A stretch of 64,000 nt of DNA, from NCBI RefSeq assembly GCF_021155765.1, contig NC_060105.1:4712001-4776000 (forward strand). Direction: 5' to 3'. Positions within the stretch are counted from its first letter, which is position 1, and every line of letters starts with the position of its first letter. Both the position numbers and the translations under genes were made by a program. The notes beneath the pieces were generated by a model. The model made no database searches, had not been told where the DNA came from, and saw only the letters and a list, made by a program, of their open reading frames with translations. Shown piece after piece: positions 24,891 to 40,970 of the stretch. This stretch comes from Diprion similis (Eukaryota > Arthropoda > Insecta > Hymenoptera > Diprionidae).

Positions 24891-27342
24891 ATGGCATCTA
24901 CCGTCGAATGCATTTCTGGTAAATTGTTCAAGCTTTTCATAATAACTATAATGGTATTTGTGTTACTCCTATTCTATAGCAATGTATACAAAACTTTTTT
25001 ATTCTGTGTAGCCACTTTAAAGAAGGATATTGGCTTCATTGGAGGCGGTAACATTGCCAAAGCTATTGGCCATGGCATCATTAACAATGGTGAGATTACT
25101 CCTCAAGTCACTGACTGTAAATTTAATTTAATAATTAATTTAATTTGACTACTAGGCTTAGTGGAAGCTTCGAAGCTTCATGTATCAGAGCCAGTCAAAT
25201 TGTTGCAAGAAAATTGGCGTGAAATGGGTGTAAATATAGCCGCCAATAATGCCGAGGTAGTGCAAAAAACAGACACTATATTTCTCCTTGTGAAACCTGG
25301 GTCTCTAAAAGAGGCAATGGAATCTCTTAAACAAAATTCGGGATCTCTAAATACTAGTGAAAAATTATTTGTTTCGGTGTTAGCTGGAGTATCGTTAGCA
25401 AAACTTGAGGAGGTTCGTGCAATTTCAATTATGTTTTATTGAATACATAATTTATGAATCTATCATTACACTAAATCATCTCATCATATATATCTTTTAT
25501 TTTAAATATTTGTATAATTTATCAAATATATTATGTATTATAAATCTTTTTAGGAAATCTTACCTATTATACCAAAGGCAAAAATAATTCGAACCATGCC
25601 AAATATGGCATTAATGGTTGGAGCCGGTGCTACTGGTAAAGAAGTGAAATCAATTTCAGATTGGGCAGGTAGATACATAATGCCTCAGAATCGTTTCAAT
25701 CGAAGTATGCCAACATATACATATTACACCGTTTTGATTGCAAATTGTTTTCAAGATTTGAAACCATTTTATTCTGACAATATGGTTAAATTGGTAATTG
25801 AACGTATAATATGGCAGTCGTTGTGCTCTTCAGATGTTAAATCTATCACATTTATTTTGTGATACTTATTTTCCAGTGAGCGGTCGAATCTATTACTACC
25901 CTTTCAACTTCTGACATGTTCATAGTAGTCTCCAAAATTTCCAACACGTACTTGTCCACGTTCAAGTCTTCAAGTTTAGCATTTTTACTAAAAACAGGAA
26001 ATACATGATTTCAAATACTAAAGAGAAACAAAATTTTCTTGCTGTAATAAGTAGCTGTTGACAAAAAATTCTACAAAAAGGTCAAACCGGTTCCAAGTTC
26101 CGAATAAACTTACTTGCATATAGGACACTTCTATGACTTCACTTTGCAGTTCAAATTTAAATAAGCTTTCAAATCGAAGCATTGTATATGTTCACAATTA
26201 CAGCCCCGTGCAGGTAACGTGATTCGATTCTACAATTCTAAATACTTTTACTAACAAGAGTGTAGAACCTTTGTATACTTACGTTGAATGTCAATTTCTG
26301 CCTAAACTTGCCAGCTACCCAAGTTAGGCAGTGCTGGTGGAAATATACATACACTGCAGGGTGAATGAACCCTACAATCTTACCGGAATAGTACACAAGT
26401 ATCTGATGGAGTATGTCACAGTTTTTAAAAATGAGTGAAGAAAAACTCAATGTGGTCCTCTGTTGTTCGCCAACACTCTATTTGTTTACAGACACGAGTC
26501 AATTTAGGTATGTAGTTAATTCGGAGGGCAAACTATCTGAAGAACAACTTGATGCTTATATTTTTTTGAACAAGTGTAATATTTGAGGGAATAGGTGTCG
26601 TCACCTCTCCAGACGTTATCACTACGCTTCAACCAAGCATTTAAACTCTATCTGCCCAATCTGATTGATATTCATAGAAACTGTCAAGTAATGGAAATAA
26701 CTATTCTGTAGCTGATACAAGGTAATGGCCAGTTACCCATAAAGTTCCTTTTTTTAGTGTTCGCTTGTGGTCATGGAGCAACAAAACAAGACGCAGATCT
26801 TGTCACAACAATAATGTCAAGTATCGGAATCTGTGAGCAAGTCCCGGAGGACCTAATAAATGCTATAACAGGACTTTCTGGTGCTGGGCCAGCTTACGTA
26901 AGTCAATCCTTAAGAAATGATTTTGAAATGTATCAGTTTACATCATATTATCAATAAAATTGTTTCATTTTTTCGCAGGTGTATGTAATGATCGAGGCAT
27001 TAGCTGACGGAGCTGTCAAAATGGGAGTTCCAAGAGATTTGGCCATAAAATTTGCTGGACAAAGTTTTTATGGCGCTTCTAAAATGCTACTGCAAACTAA
27101 AAAACATCCTGGACAACTCAAGGATGAAGTATGTTCACCAGGTGGTATAACAATTTGTGGAGTGCATGCTATTGAAAATGGAGGTGTTAGGTAAGTTTAC
27201 ATGCAGAAATGGAGAAATTAAAAATTCATTCAATTTCAGTTCAAATATACCGTATATTTGCTTTTTTCTCTATTATAGAGCAGCTCTCATGAATGCTGTT
27301 ATAGCAGCTGTACAACGATCATCGGAATTAGATAAAAAATAG
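24891..27342 (+). CDS. Pyrroline-5-carboxylate reductase, tandem copy C
   Basis: Seven exons, 24891-24918, 25012-25089, 25156-25412, 25554-25635, 26758-26897, 26979-27190 and 27279-27342, join to 286 residues. [17 protein letters not shown] is the Rossmann loop; [32 protein letters not shown] and [14 protein letters not shown] are intact. The beta-2 end reads VSEPVKLL, with Glu where copy A has the basic SGRTTRT. The substrate-side motif is MPNMA rather than MPNTP, and SPGGITICG has Cys where copies A and B have Arg. The first intron (24919-25011) is 93 bp, free of stops, and would encode a hydrophobic segment if retained. The 1,122 bp fourth intron is far longer than its equivalents and carries an antisense SP-RING fragment. 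The exon structure is intact, so it is probably functional. Confidence 0.87.
25852..26229 (-). pseudogene. Broken copy of tonalli/ZMIZ SP-RING exons inside P5CR-C intron 4
   Basis: On the minus strand, 26229-26114 encodes [20 protein letters not shown] and continues AYLNLNC, then an in-frame TAG at 26133-26131, then KCPIC. A GTAAGT donor follows, and an exon from 25987 encodes [29 protein letters not shown] and VVIDSTAHW before TAA at 25854-25852. This parallels the tonalli gene at 36105-35963 and 35845-35353 almost word for word ([51 protein letters not shown]), including the intron at the same codon and phase. The TAG replaces the Trp of the parent SWRCPVC. Because the intron is kept, it arose by DNA-level duplication, not retroposition. 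The parts of tonalli needed before and after the SP-RING are not recognisable here, so it is called a pseudogene. Confidence 0.75.
26431..26586 (+). other. Small intact open frame, 51 codons, of unknown origin
   Basis: Starts [17 protein letters not shown] and ends [12 protein letters not shown] before TGA. It lies in the same P5CR-C intron, upstream of exon 5 and on the opposite strand to the SP-RING fragment. The composition looks protein-like (charged start, hydrophobic core), but I recognise no family. It may be a piece of whatever segment was inserted into this intron, or chance. An internal TTTAG/GTATGT resembles a donor site. Confidence 0.2.
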
Positions 27343-27895
27343 ATACATGCTTCGATATGGGAAGTTAGAAACTTTCTATGCAATAATTTATATCGAATAT
27401 TTTTATCGAATAACAGGAAAAACAATATAAACGATAGGTGTGTAGAAAATAAATCTATCAAAATTCTAAAATGATCTATAAAATTTTGCGAATCACAGTT
27501 TGTCTTTTTACTTCTCTGCTGACAAATGCAACCGACAGGTAATAATTTATCAACTAGTTTAAATCTGTTTTTAGATAATATTAGGATCCTCCTCATTTTA
27601 GACTTTTTGAATTTTTACCCCAAATTAGTAATTTCTCACAGTTGTAGATTTTCCGGCAAATAGTTAGTCCACAAACTGAATGCTTTTAAGGAGAAATTTA
27701 TTTATTTATTTTTCTGAACGTACCGAACTACGTAGAGATTTGAGGGTGTACTTGATTTAAATGAAGTTAAGTCTAAATCTTCTACAGTTGAAGTAACATA
27801 ATATTTATTAATTGATTGAATTTAAATATATTTACAATTACATACAAGGTAATACGAAAATTCAGATAATATATTTTCATACGTACATACAAAGT
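27343..27895. other. Convergent spacer between P5CR-C and PRPF18
   Basis: About 550 bp between facing stop codons, holding both 3' UTRs. AT-rich; no gene or repeat family seen. Confidence 0.55.
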
Positions 27896-29355
27896 TCAGT
27901 TTGTTTTTGCATATTCTACACATCGAGATGGATCTGTAGGATAATACTCCTGGCATTTGGTCATCAGTCTCTTGAGTGCCTGTATATACTTGCGCTGCGT
28001 CTCATCATTCATCACATGGGCAACATTTTTGGAGAAAATTTTTTCACGACCAGTACGAGCGTGAATACCAACCATAGTCACACCAATTGGCCAAGGCGAG
28101 TTTCCGATAGCCATTTGAAGATATGCATCGCTTGCCTGAAATGAATAGACACAATTTGAAATTGCTCTATATTTTCAGCCACATCCACATTATCATTAAT
28201 CATAGATAGTCAAGTTGATTTGATGATAAATTAGTCAAATATACATCATTAATTCACTTTTTTAGACTAAGACACATATTTACCAATATATAATTGCGCT
28301 CAAGAAGGTGTTTAACTATTTCAGTCAAACTGTCGGTAATATCTTCAGGCAAAGACTTGTTTTTCAACTTTCTGAGTAGGGGTTTGAGGTATTCTCGAGT
28401 CTGAGCATATGTAGCACTAGCCATTTTTCCTCTAGTGCTATTCTTTTCCATAGCAGCTCTACTGTTCAACTGATTGCCCCACATTTTTACGAGGAATTGC
28501 AAAAACTGAGTGATGACGTTCATGTCGTATTCTCTGTCCCCACAATTCAGCTTGGCAGACATCTTCTGTATATCGTCGTAGGTCACACCTTCGTCAGGCA
28601 CGTGTACATCGCCTTTACCTTCTCCGTCTTGCGGTTTCGAGGATTCGAATATTTCATCAAGGTATGCCTGGTCAACCTGCTCCATAGCTTCTTGGAAATC
28701 ATTGCGGAATCCCTGGAAAATGAACGTAAAGAAGTGTTAAAAGAATAATGGAAAAACCAGTGTCAAGCATTCTCTCAGGGGATCTTAAATCAACCTCCAA
28801 ATCATTTATAAAGCAATTACAACTGTTCCCTTGTTATTTACTTCCAACGATTAAGTTTCATATACCTTGTTGACTTCTGGTTCAAGGATTTCCCGTTTTC
28901 TCAGTCTTCTGAATGCTTCTAGCTCCGATTCACCAAATAATAAAACCGGTTCTCCTCGTTCACGTAAGCGTCGTATGACTTCAGGCCTTGACAAGGCTAG
29001 ATGCTCCTGACCATTGTTTGCTACAGAATCCGCAGAATGATCGCTGACGTCAGATTTGACAGTGTCCTTTTTGTGCCCATACTTTTCCAAGTATTCTTCT
29101 TGTTCCTTCGCGGCAAGTTCTCCGCGACGAAAGTATTTCTTATTGTTATGCTGTGTCAGGATCATATGATAAACGTTAAAATTTTAGGTTATTCTACGTT
29201 TTTCTGGAAACGAGATGTAATCGATTTACAGTAAATATAAAGAATGCGGTTCGTTTAATGACTACAAATCTAAGGACTTACTTCCCACCTACCAAAATAT
29301 TACTCTCCTCCAGCTGTTTCCTTTTCTTCATTATTTCTGCCTTTAAAATATCCAT
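27896..29355 (-). CDS. PRPF18: Pre-mRNA splicing factor 18
   Basis: Four exons, 29355-29293, 29150-28866, 28712-28284 and 28135-27896, all phase 0, give 338 residues, close to the human length. Prp18 joins the U5 snRNP / tri-snRNP and acts with Slu7 in the second catalytic step of splicing. The start [17 protein letters not shown] is the family N-terminus. The PRP4-like (SFM) motif [20 protein letters not shown] and [14 protein letters not shown] lie near residues 65-115. The Prp18 helical domain fills the C-terminal half and ends in the nearly invariant loop region [20 protein letters not shown] and [17 protein letters not shown]. All key parts are present and nothing is odd. Confidence 0.95.
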
Positions 29356-32300
29356 TGCAAACGACTTGTGCGATAGGTTTGTGGGGCAATCTGAATTCTT
29401 TTGAAATTCTTCTTATTACTATTATTATTATTATTATTATTTATAAGCAGATGTGCAGTATAAGTTTTTAAAACATTAGAATATTTCTAAAACTTGTTTA
29501 GAAATGTAATAATCAAAACAGACCAATTACAACCACTTGGGTTATTTCTATGTTGTTCACAACCAGCTGATTTACTGATTTAGTTTCTCTAAATTCTGAA
29601 GGGATGGCGTTCAAAGCGCACTACGTTTATTGTTTATGGTTAGGGCGAAACAAAGTTGTTTTTTTACACCACTAGACGGCAGGGTATGTGCCATAATCGG
29701 CAAGTAAATCAAGAAGGTGTAAAACATATATGAAATTGTCACGCACGCATTGCATACGTAGGTATAGCGACTTGCCATTTTTATTCGAAATTAAATGTAA
29801 ATAACTGAAAGTACAAAGTTGAAATGGAATTTCGATATCCAAACTATATTTTTAGGAGTTATTTCTCATTATGAGCTAAAATGTAACCGACAATATTGCC
29901 CAGTGTTGCTGCACCCGTGCTGCACGCATCTGGCCGTATAATTTTAATCGGCGGGAAATCCATTCGTTGGTTCGGCTATGAAAAAAGAATCGAAATAATG
30001 GTTTGGTTATAATCACTGATATATTTGACAGTAAAAATGTGACTTCAGAATTATTCATTTATTCATGCACAAACAGTCGCGCGTTATTCTTCTGCAGTAC
30101 GATAAAAACAAGAGGCAATCAGACACAGGACGTCTCGAGAGTAGTTTCGTACGTAGATAGTTTACTAAATACTTTTCATAATTTTTATAAAGTTTGTCAG
30201 CATACATTTTCGTCAACAGACTGAGGTGAAACTAACTGGTCATGTCCGATCGTGTTTTTGATTCGTCTGATTTGTCATGTTACAGACTACGCGACGATGT
30301 GAAGTATGCAAAGATTGAAAACAATCGGTGATCGGAACGGGACGTTCGGATTTGGGTAGATCGACCGGCAGGTATGTGTTACTGATTATTCGTTAGTAAA
30401 ATTCAGCGTGCAGAATTGAATGGGACGATGTTTTAAGTGATGGATAAGATCGTGTTGATTTGTGAGAATAAGTTTTCATATTTTTTGTGAATAGAACACG
30501 ACTAGGGTAGTTGTGTCTTGATGAAAATAACCGGGTCAGATTTACTACGCCTTATAATATTTTAATACGCCGCGGCGTCGAGGCTGCGATCGCGTTTTGT
30601 CGTGGCTACGATTGTCTTTTGTCGCGTTCGTTTGAAATGTTCGTTGGAATCTGGAATGTTCGGTACCTGAGTTTATTCGACGATAACCGATTATCCGTAT
30701 ATTAGCCGTTGCCGGAGTTTGGTGCAAAGTGTACGTTGCACACGTCGATGTACGTTTAAAAGTGAATTTAAGCCGATGACGTTGTGGCGGAATGGACAAG
30801 AAGCACGAGAGACGAGGGTGAGTCAAGTTTTTGCACAGGTATACTTGATTTTCGTAGTAATCATATCGCGATGATCGACACGTGCTGTGGCGTTAATTAT
30901 TGCATGCAACAGAATGTTGCGGTTTGCCAAGTGCTTGCGAAATGAGGTAAATATATGAAAAACGTAGGCAAATTTATATGTGTGAGATGTTTTTTTATTT
31001 AATGCGTTTCTAATCGTTATCAGGAGGAAACATTGCATGTCTACCATAAATATACGTATATATTTTTTATATATATATTTATATTGTAATGAACTGATCT
31101 CCGTGTATTAAAAGTTTATATCATCACTCGAACATGCTCGACCAGTAATATAACATATTGTGTAATATATTATATTATTGTTTCTCCGAGATTCACTTTT
31201 GTTAATCAGTTAGGAGGAGAAGATTGCGAGATGTTTCGAAGACAATTGTAATAATAAATATATTATTATTATTAATTATGGTGTCGATGCAGTAGCTTCC
31301 TAAGGATGCATGTGTCATTTCACTCCATATTCTGTCGTCTCAAAGTGTCAATTATCACCTAATACACAACAGGATCAAATCATAGGCCATTCATCTATAT
31401 AATTATAGACAACGCTGCATTGACCCATCATCGAAATCTGGAGTAACATTGATATAAAATTTTTTTTTTCTTTTTTTACCAAAGATAGAAAAACAAAAAC
31501 TGCATGAACAAATTGAAACGGCCAGAATACTAAGAATCAGTATTAATAGTTGTTTCAAATTCTACTGCTTAACGCAGTTTTATCTATAAAACTGATCGGT
31601 AATTAATTCGCATTACATAACGCGTGTTTCTATTCGTATAATATATAATTACGCATGGATAATTGTTATGGGAAGCTTTCATTGGGTGATCATTACTCCA
31701 GCTAACAAGAAGGCCGAGCAGCTTATTGTATGATCAACTAGCTGAAATTTTGTATTTTATTGAATAGAGTAACTTGGGAGGTATTAGTTAACTCTTTGCT
31801 ATGGTATACTGGCCACAAAATTTAGACAATCTACTGAAGTTGGCAATAATATATTCAGCTAATGTAGAGCTAATTAATACGGTTTGAATAAACTGTTTTC
31901 TTTAATTAAGGTAGATAGATCTTTATTGGGTAGGTAATAGTACCGTTATTACTATCAGTAATAATAGGGGTGTACAGTTTTTAAAACTGTACAATTATTA
32001 AAATCTGTAGTCTTGTACACATTAGTTTTTTTCATTTTCATTTTCATTTACTTTTACTCGTTTTCTCTTTTTCATTTCATTTCATTTCTAGGGGTATGTA
32101 GTAGGTAGGTAATACCATACGTTGTTTCTCGTATGTTTTGGTTCTGAGAAATAATTAAGATAACCATTTTTTTACTGTTATAACTGGCCAATAAGTATCT
32201 GCCACTTTGCTTATATTATTAATCTATTTGTCATATATACAAATAATATACAATAGTCGCACTTAATATAAGTAATATTAAAAACTAACCTCCATAATGT

Positions 32301-34658
32301 TATTATTATATATATGTATAGTTATTATTATATGAATAGAAACTTGACCGCATCTAATTCTTTATCGGGGCGTCCATGTCACGCGTAATAATATAAATAC
32401 ATTTCTTATTATTTTTTTTTTTTTTTATATATAAAATTTGTATAATCTACATGAATCACTTTAAGTATATCTCCTCTCTTTAATCACAAAAAAATATAAA
32501 TATAATAATTACTATGCAAGCAGGGGATTGCGAGCCACTCTGACAATATTTTATATTTAGGCATAGCTTTGGGACGTGACCAATTTTCCACTTTCAAATT
32601 CAAATCGATTTCTCGTTAATGTTTGTGCGAATAGTAGTTACAACTTTCAAAGCCTTTATTTTCACAAGCTGATCAAACCCAACTAATTATATTCATTTTT
32701 TCTGTAACCATCATATTCATCTAACTCAAAATCGTTTGTATAGTTTAAACTGTATAATCTCTGTACTGAAAAAATGCCAACAATTAGAAGATATAATACA
32801 TGTAAGAGTCGTTTCAAGACATTACAGTATTTTTTTTTCGGTGATGCAAGCTTGTGAAAATAAGATCGCCATACCCAAATATAATCTCTTATTCTCGATG
32901 TATCTTTGGAGATTTTAGTTGATAGCTCGAGGGTGACGATAAAATCAGATTACCTCGGTTTATCGAGCGAAAAAGACATTGAGTAGAAAACAGTAATACT
33001 GGTCGTTTATTTGCTTGAGCAACTGCCTCAATTTATCGCAAATTTTTCAAGCCTGATTGGGATCAGAAAGATAAATTATACCCGAAAGGTATTTTCGAAC
33101 ATTCTCATTGAAATTTCAATTACTTCACGAACTAGTTACACAAGCGCAACAGACTATTCTGGAAAGAGAATAAATTAGGTTCGTTATTGATTATAAAAAA
33201 TTCAGGGTATTTAGCTGTCAAAGAAATTTGGAAACCAGGAATTGTCAGGGAACAGGTATGTGTCCCCCAATTTTTGCATTTTCTTCCTCACTGGTGTACG
33301 ATTTTTTGAAATGTAGAAAATTACGTTACGTGATAAAATTGAGGGAGTCAGTGTGACAAGGGTATAAGGGACAAAATATATGGTATTTGGAGGAATTTGA
33401 AGAATTGATGAATCGATATTAAGCATCATGTAAAATTTATGAAAAATATAAAAAAGTACGAAAAACAGTTCATACTCTCAGATCGATGTTTCTAAACAAT
33501 GGCTAATCCTAATCTTCCGTTAGTATGTTAAAATTGGAGTGTTTATCGATACATTTGGTAATCGAGTGTAAGCAAAATTAAATTGCAAGAAAAATTGGAC
33601 TATTTCAACCTGCGATGGAGACATGTAATGTCTAATTTTCAACTAATTTGCATGAAAAAAGTAAATTTGTTATTAAAGTTAGGTTAAAATAAGTCCCGGA
33701 AAATGTCTACTTGCACCCAGAAAACTGGAAAATGTCAGGAAATTTGATATGTCATTGATGCTTGACACCCTGAAAATGTGCGTTCATTATTAGGATTTGT
33801 CTTTGGATCAGATAGTAACTACAAGTTTTTCAAAACATGTTTCTAACCGATAATCAGAATTATTATATGTTAATCGACTTCCAACATTTCAGCTCTAAAG
33901 ATACATCGTGATAATTTGTTTTACTGGTACTTGAAAGAGTTGACAGTGTATAGCCCGTCAGCCCCTAGATTACTTGTCTCCACATGTTACTATTATCATC
34001 TAAAGGAAAGGAACACTATATGCGCTATATCCATCAATAAGCAAGGTGGTTTTACAACAGATGAATATCTTTTATCTTATTTAATTTGAATTGAAACCTA
34101 TATACAAAAGATACTGTACAGTAGTGTTTTTTTTTTCTTGTTTTTTGTTTCATTTTTATATCCTTAAGTTCTGATATAGGTCCGTCATAGCCTTGATCGC
34201 GAGTAGACCGTTTCGTTTGAAGAACATAGCACAGGGATTACTTTGCACGTATTTGCAATCTTTCGCACATGAAAGAATATTGTACACTCGTTTTTCTTGC
34301 AGCACGAAGAAACTTGATTAATACGCCAATTCTAATCCATGTACCGTGCTCTTCGGAGACACGAGCGCTAATGTTGCGTGGTACCATCGATAGAGGTCCA
34401 ATATCCTACGTCTAATATGCCCTAACTTCATCAATAGGAATATTACAATTAGAGCTAAGATTGTTTGTACCATTGTTTAGGTGAAAGCACCCACAGTGAC
34501 CCCATTTATTTGTATTCTCACTACATAAATTCTTGCCACGTACAGTAAGAATGTACTGCAGTAAGATACGGACTCGGTGGTCACTTTCCCCAAAATTTTT
34601 GGGCTTTAATTTGATTATTCCCTCTCGTAATGTGTGATTAATTCATTACACTGGCGTC
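29356..34658. other. Long non-coding stretch between PRPF18 and tonalli
   Basis: 5.3 kb with no coding exon I can support. The left end is the PRPF18 promoter. A GC-richer patch at 30,550-30,830 includes a possible first coding exon (ATG at 30792, nine codons, then GTGAGT) of an unseen rightward transcript. From 31,000 to 34,000 the DNA is AT-rich with short A/T microsatellites (for example 31,055-31,085 and 32,225-32,340). The right end should contain the tonalli 3' UTR. No transposon proteins seen. Confidence 0.5.
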
Positions 34659-38413
<3,755 letters not shown>

Positions 38414-40440
38414 CCCGATCGCCGCCGTTTTTAACGTTAAGAGAATACCGTGTAAAATGAGACCAAGTTCCCCTCAACGTGGGCCGCCCTAAAATCAACA
38501 TAAAAACAAAACGAGATTATAGTTGTGCAAATACCCTTGGCTGATTTATCGGTAATGTTAAACCTGCGTTATATACTTGGAAATAAATTATATATATATA
38601 TGTATATAGATACCTCTATTATAGTAATAAATCCTTAATCAAGTACTCAAGTATAGCAAATGATGATCGTGTTTAAGTTAGTATAACGTTACCACAACGA
38701 TTCGTGATGACGTATTTGAAATTCAGTAAACCGTAATGAAAATTTTTCCCCAATGTTTCGTTACGATAATATTACTAACTTCAATCTAGTAAATGATGAA
38801 CGAATAGACGCGTAATTATGAGAACTCTATCGTCGTACGTGACTTCCGGTTGAATCGGAGAATCAGCCTAGCTTGTAGCTCGGACTTGGACTGTTTTAAA
38901 TTGCGAATGAATCGTTCGAGCGTTTAGCTCGAGGATGTTTCCCTTAGCGTATTGTGAGTATTGATTATTCGCGCGGTAACGTTTAGATCAATGTGCCTAC
39001 TACGGGTGAATCTAGCGTGTAGTTAATCTTTAGAGACAAGTATCGATAAAATTTCAAAACCGTCGTATTAAGTTAATAGAAATGGTCGTTAATCGCTCTA
39101 TTAAAAATTGATATCGAAGTGATACTAGTTGAAAGGTTCAATGTCCATCCTACATATATTTTCGTCACTTCATTCACACATCCTTGGTTTCCTATCTTTG
39201 CTTCTGACGCATGATGAGTGTGTTCAACACACATTTCTAACGCGAGGGGAAGGAACATAAAAATAGAAAAAGAATCCAGCGACTGGGATTCCGAGTCATA
39301 CGAGGAAACATTGGTTAATATCCTTAATGAAATCAATTGAGTTTTAAAGTCCACAGTTATAGTAGCCACAAGTCTTCGACTTTCATCGTTATCGTCAACT
39401 ACCGGTTATATTATAGTTGCGCTCCGAGGTTGATAAGCATTTGTGTCATTTGACGTTGCTTTTAAATATCTAGTAGATCGCGTAGGTACGTAACACTGTC
39501 TACAAAAATATTATACAATCCGATACTGCACGCGCTGAAGATCGATCGCGTTGAAGAGAAAATGAAGTTAATTAATTGAAGGATTTGTAATTCTAAAGAA
39601 ACAATTAACGAGGTGTATACACAATTGGTATAGTCTGTACAGTGCTCGTGAAGTAATACTCATTATACTGGCAGACTAGTTAGACGTAAAAACTAGATAA
39701 ACTACAATTTAATTTTATTTCTTTTCGTACGTTACAAGTATGCATAATAAAAAAATAATTGTATCATCGGTTTGAAACGAAAAGGTTTTATTTTGTATTT
39801 TTCAGCGAAGGTTGAATTCAATAATCATCGGACAATTTTATTCAACTGTTTAACAATTGATAATATCCTCCGAAAACCTTGACGACACTGAATCGTCATC
39901 GTGATTTGCGGCCATAGTTTCCGTATTGAATTGCACAGGATAATAATAGTGTAGCACTTCGTCAACGAAACCGGAAGAATAAAGTTATGAAATCATTGCC
40001 TCGAGCCAAGGTTCTATACACACTGCGCTACGTGATAGAATAACTAATTCAACGCGTTCACGAAGGTTTTGTGTAAATAAGTGCGCTTCAATAATACGAG
40101 TACATCACGTAACGCATAATACAATCCGACAGAACTTTGTACCGCGGAGAGTCGTATGCGACAGAAAAAAAAAATAAATAAATAAATAACACGGAAAATA
40201 TTTCCAGTCGGTCTCGCGAGTCTGGTACTTTTCAGTACGTTCAATAGTTCAAGGCTCGGTGCACCTCGAATAAGGTGTCCGTTAAGAAGATGCGAAGTCA
40301 CGGGCGATCGTAAAGATAACGTTTAACGATGAAATCGCGATTGACACTTGGTGCGTCACGCCTCAAGCGCAATACACGTGCGTGCACTGATCATCCTATA
40401 TACATATATAGTAGATTCACAGCATTATCTAAGGTTAGAA
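38414..40440. other. AT-rich non-coding stretch upstream of the traced tonalli exons
   Basis: Probably a tonalli intron. Open frames at 39073-39369 and 40044-40301 (minus) show no family, start context or splice logic and were not called. A TTGATTTTAG acceptor-like site at about 38492 (minus) precedes an in-frame stop. Nothing else is recognised. Confidence 0.4.
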
Positions 40441-40752
40441 GCGAAAATCAGTCGGATTCGCGAAAATAACGAAGAATGGGACAAATTTTTTGTTCCTTCT
40501 TTTCTTCAGCTACGAAACCGCGCGCAGAGTACATACGAAAAGAAAAAGGGAAAAAAAGAGAAAGAGCGAAAGAAAAAGAAGGAAACATCGGGACCGGAAG
40601 TCCTTTGAACTTGTCAGAAATGATTTTGAACGTCGCTCGACGAAGTATCGGAGGCCAAACCAGACGCAAGCAACCCTCGACCAGGTTCCAACGACTTCGG
40701 GGCATCCCCTTTGCAACAAAACTACCGGCAGCCCAGCTGGCTGCCCTGCACG

Positions 40753-40790
40753 CTGCCTGCCTGCCTGCCTGCCTGCCTTCCTGCCTTCCT
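40753..40790. repeat. (TGCC)n microsatellite, decaying to TTCC
   Basis: About seven TGCC units followed by TTCC-like variants. Confidence 0.85.
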
Positions 40791-40933
40791 TCTTTCCCGC
40801 TTGCGAAGCCCCTGCGCTAGCTATTCGCTGCCGCTTTTCTGTGGGAAATGCACGTGTTCCCTATTCACACAGAGCGACCAACCGACCGTACTTCTCTCCT
40901 CTACCACGACCACGCCACACGACGCGATCCCGT

Positions 40934-40970
40934 CCACCACCACCACCACCACCACCACCACCACCACCAC
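40934..40970. repeat. (CCA)12 microsatellite
   Basis: Twelve CCA units in a row. A His/Pro/Thr homopolymer frame results, but no coding context. Confidence 0.9.
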
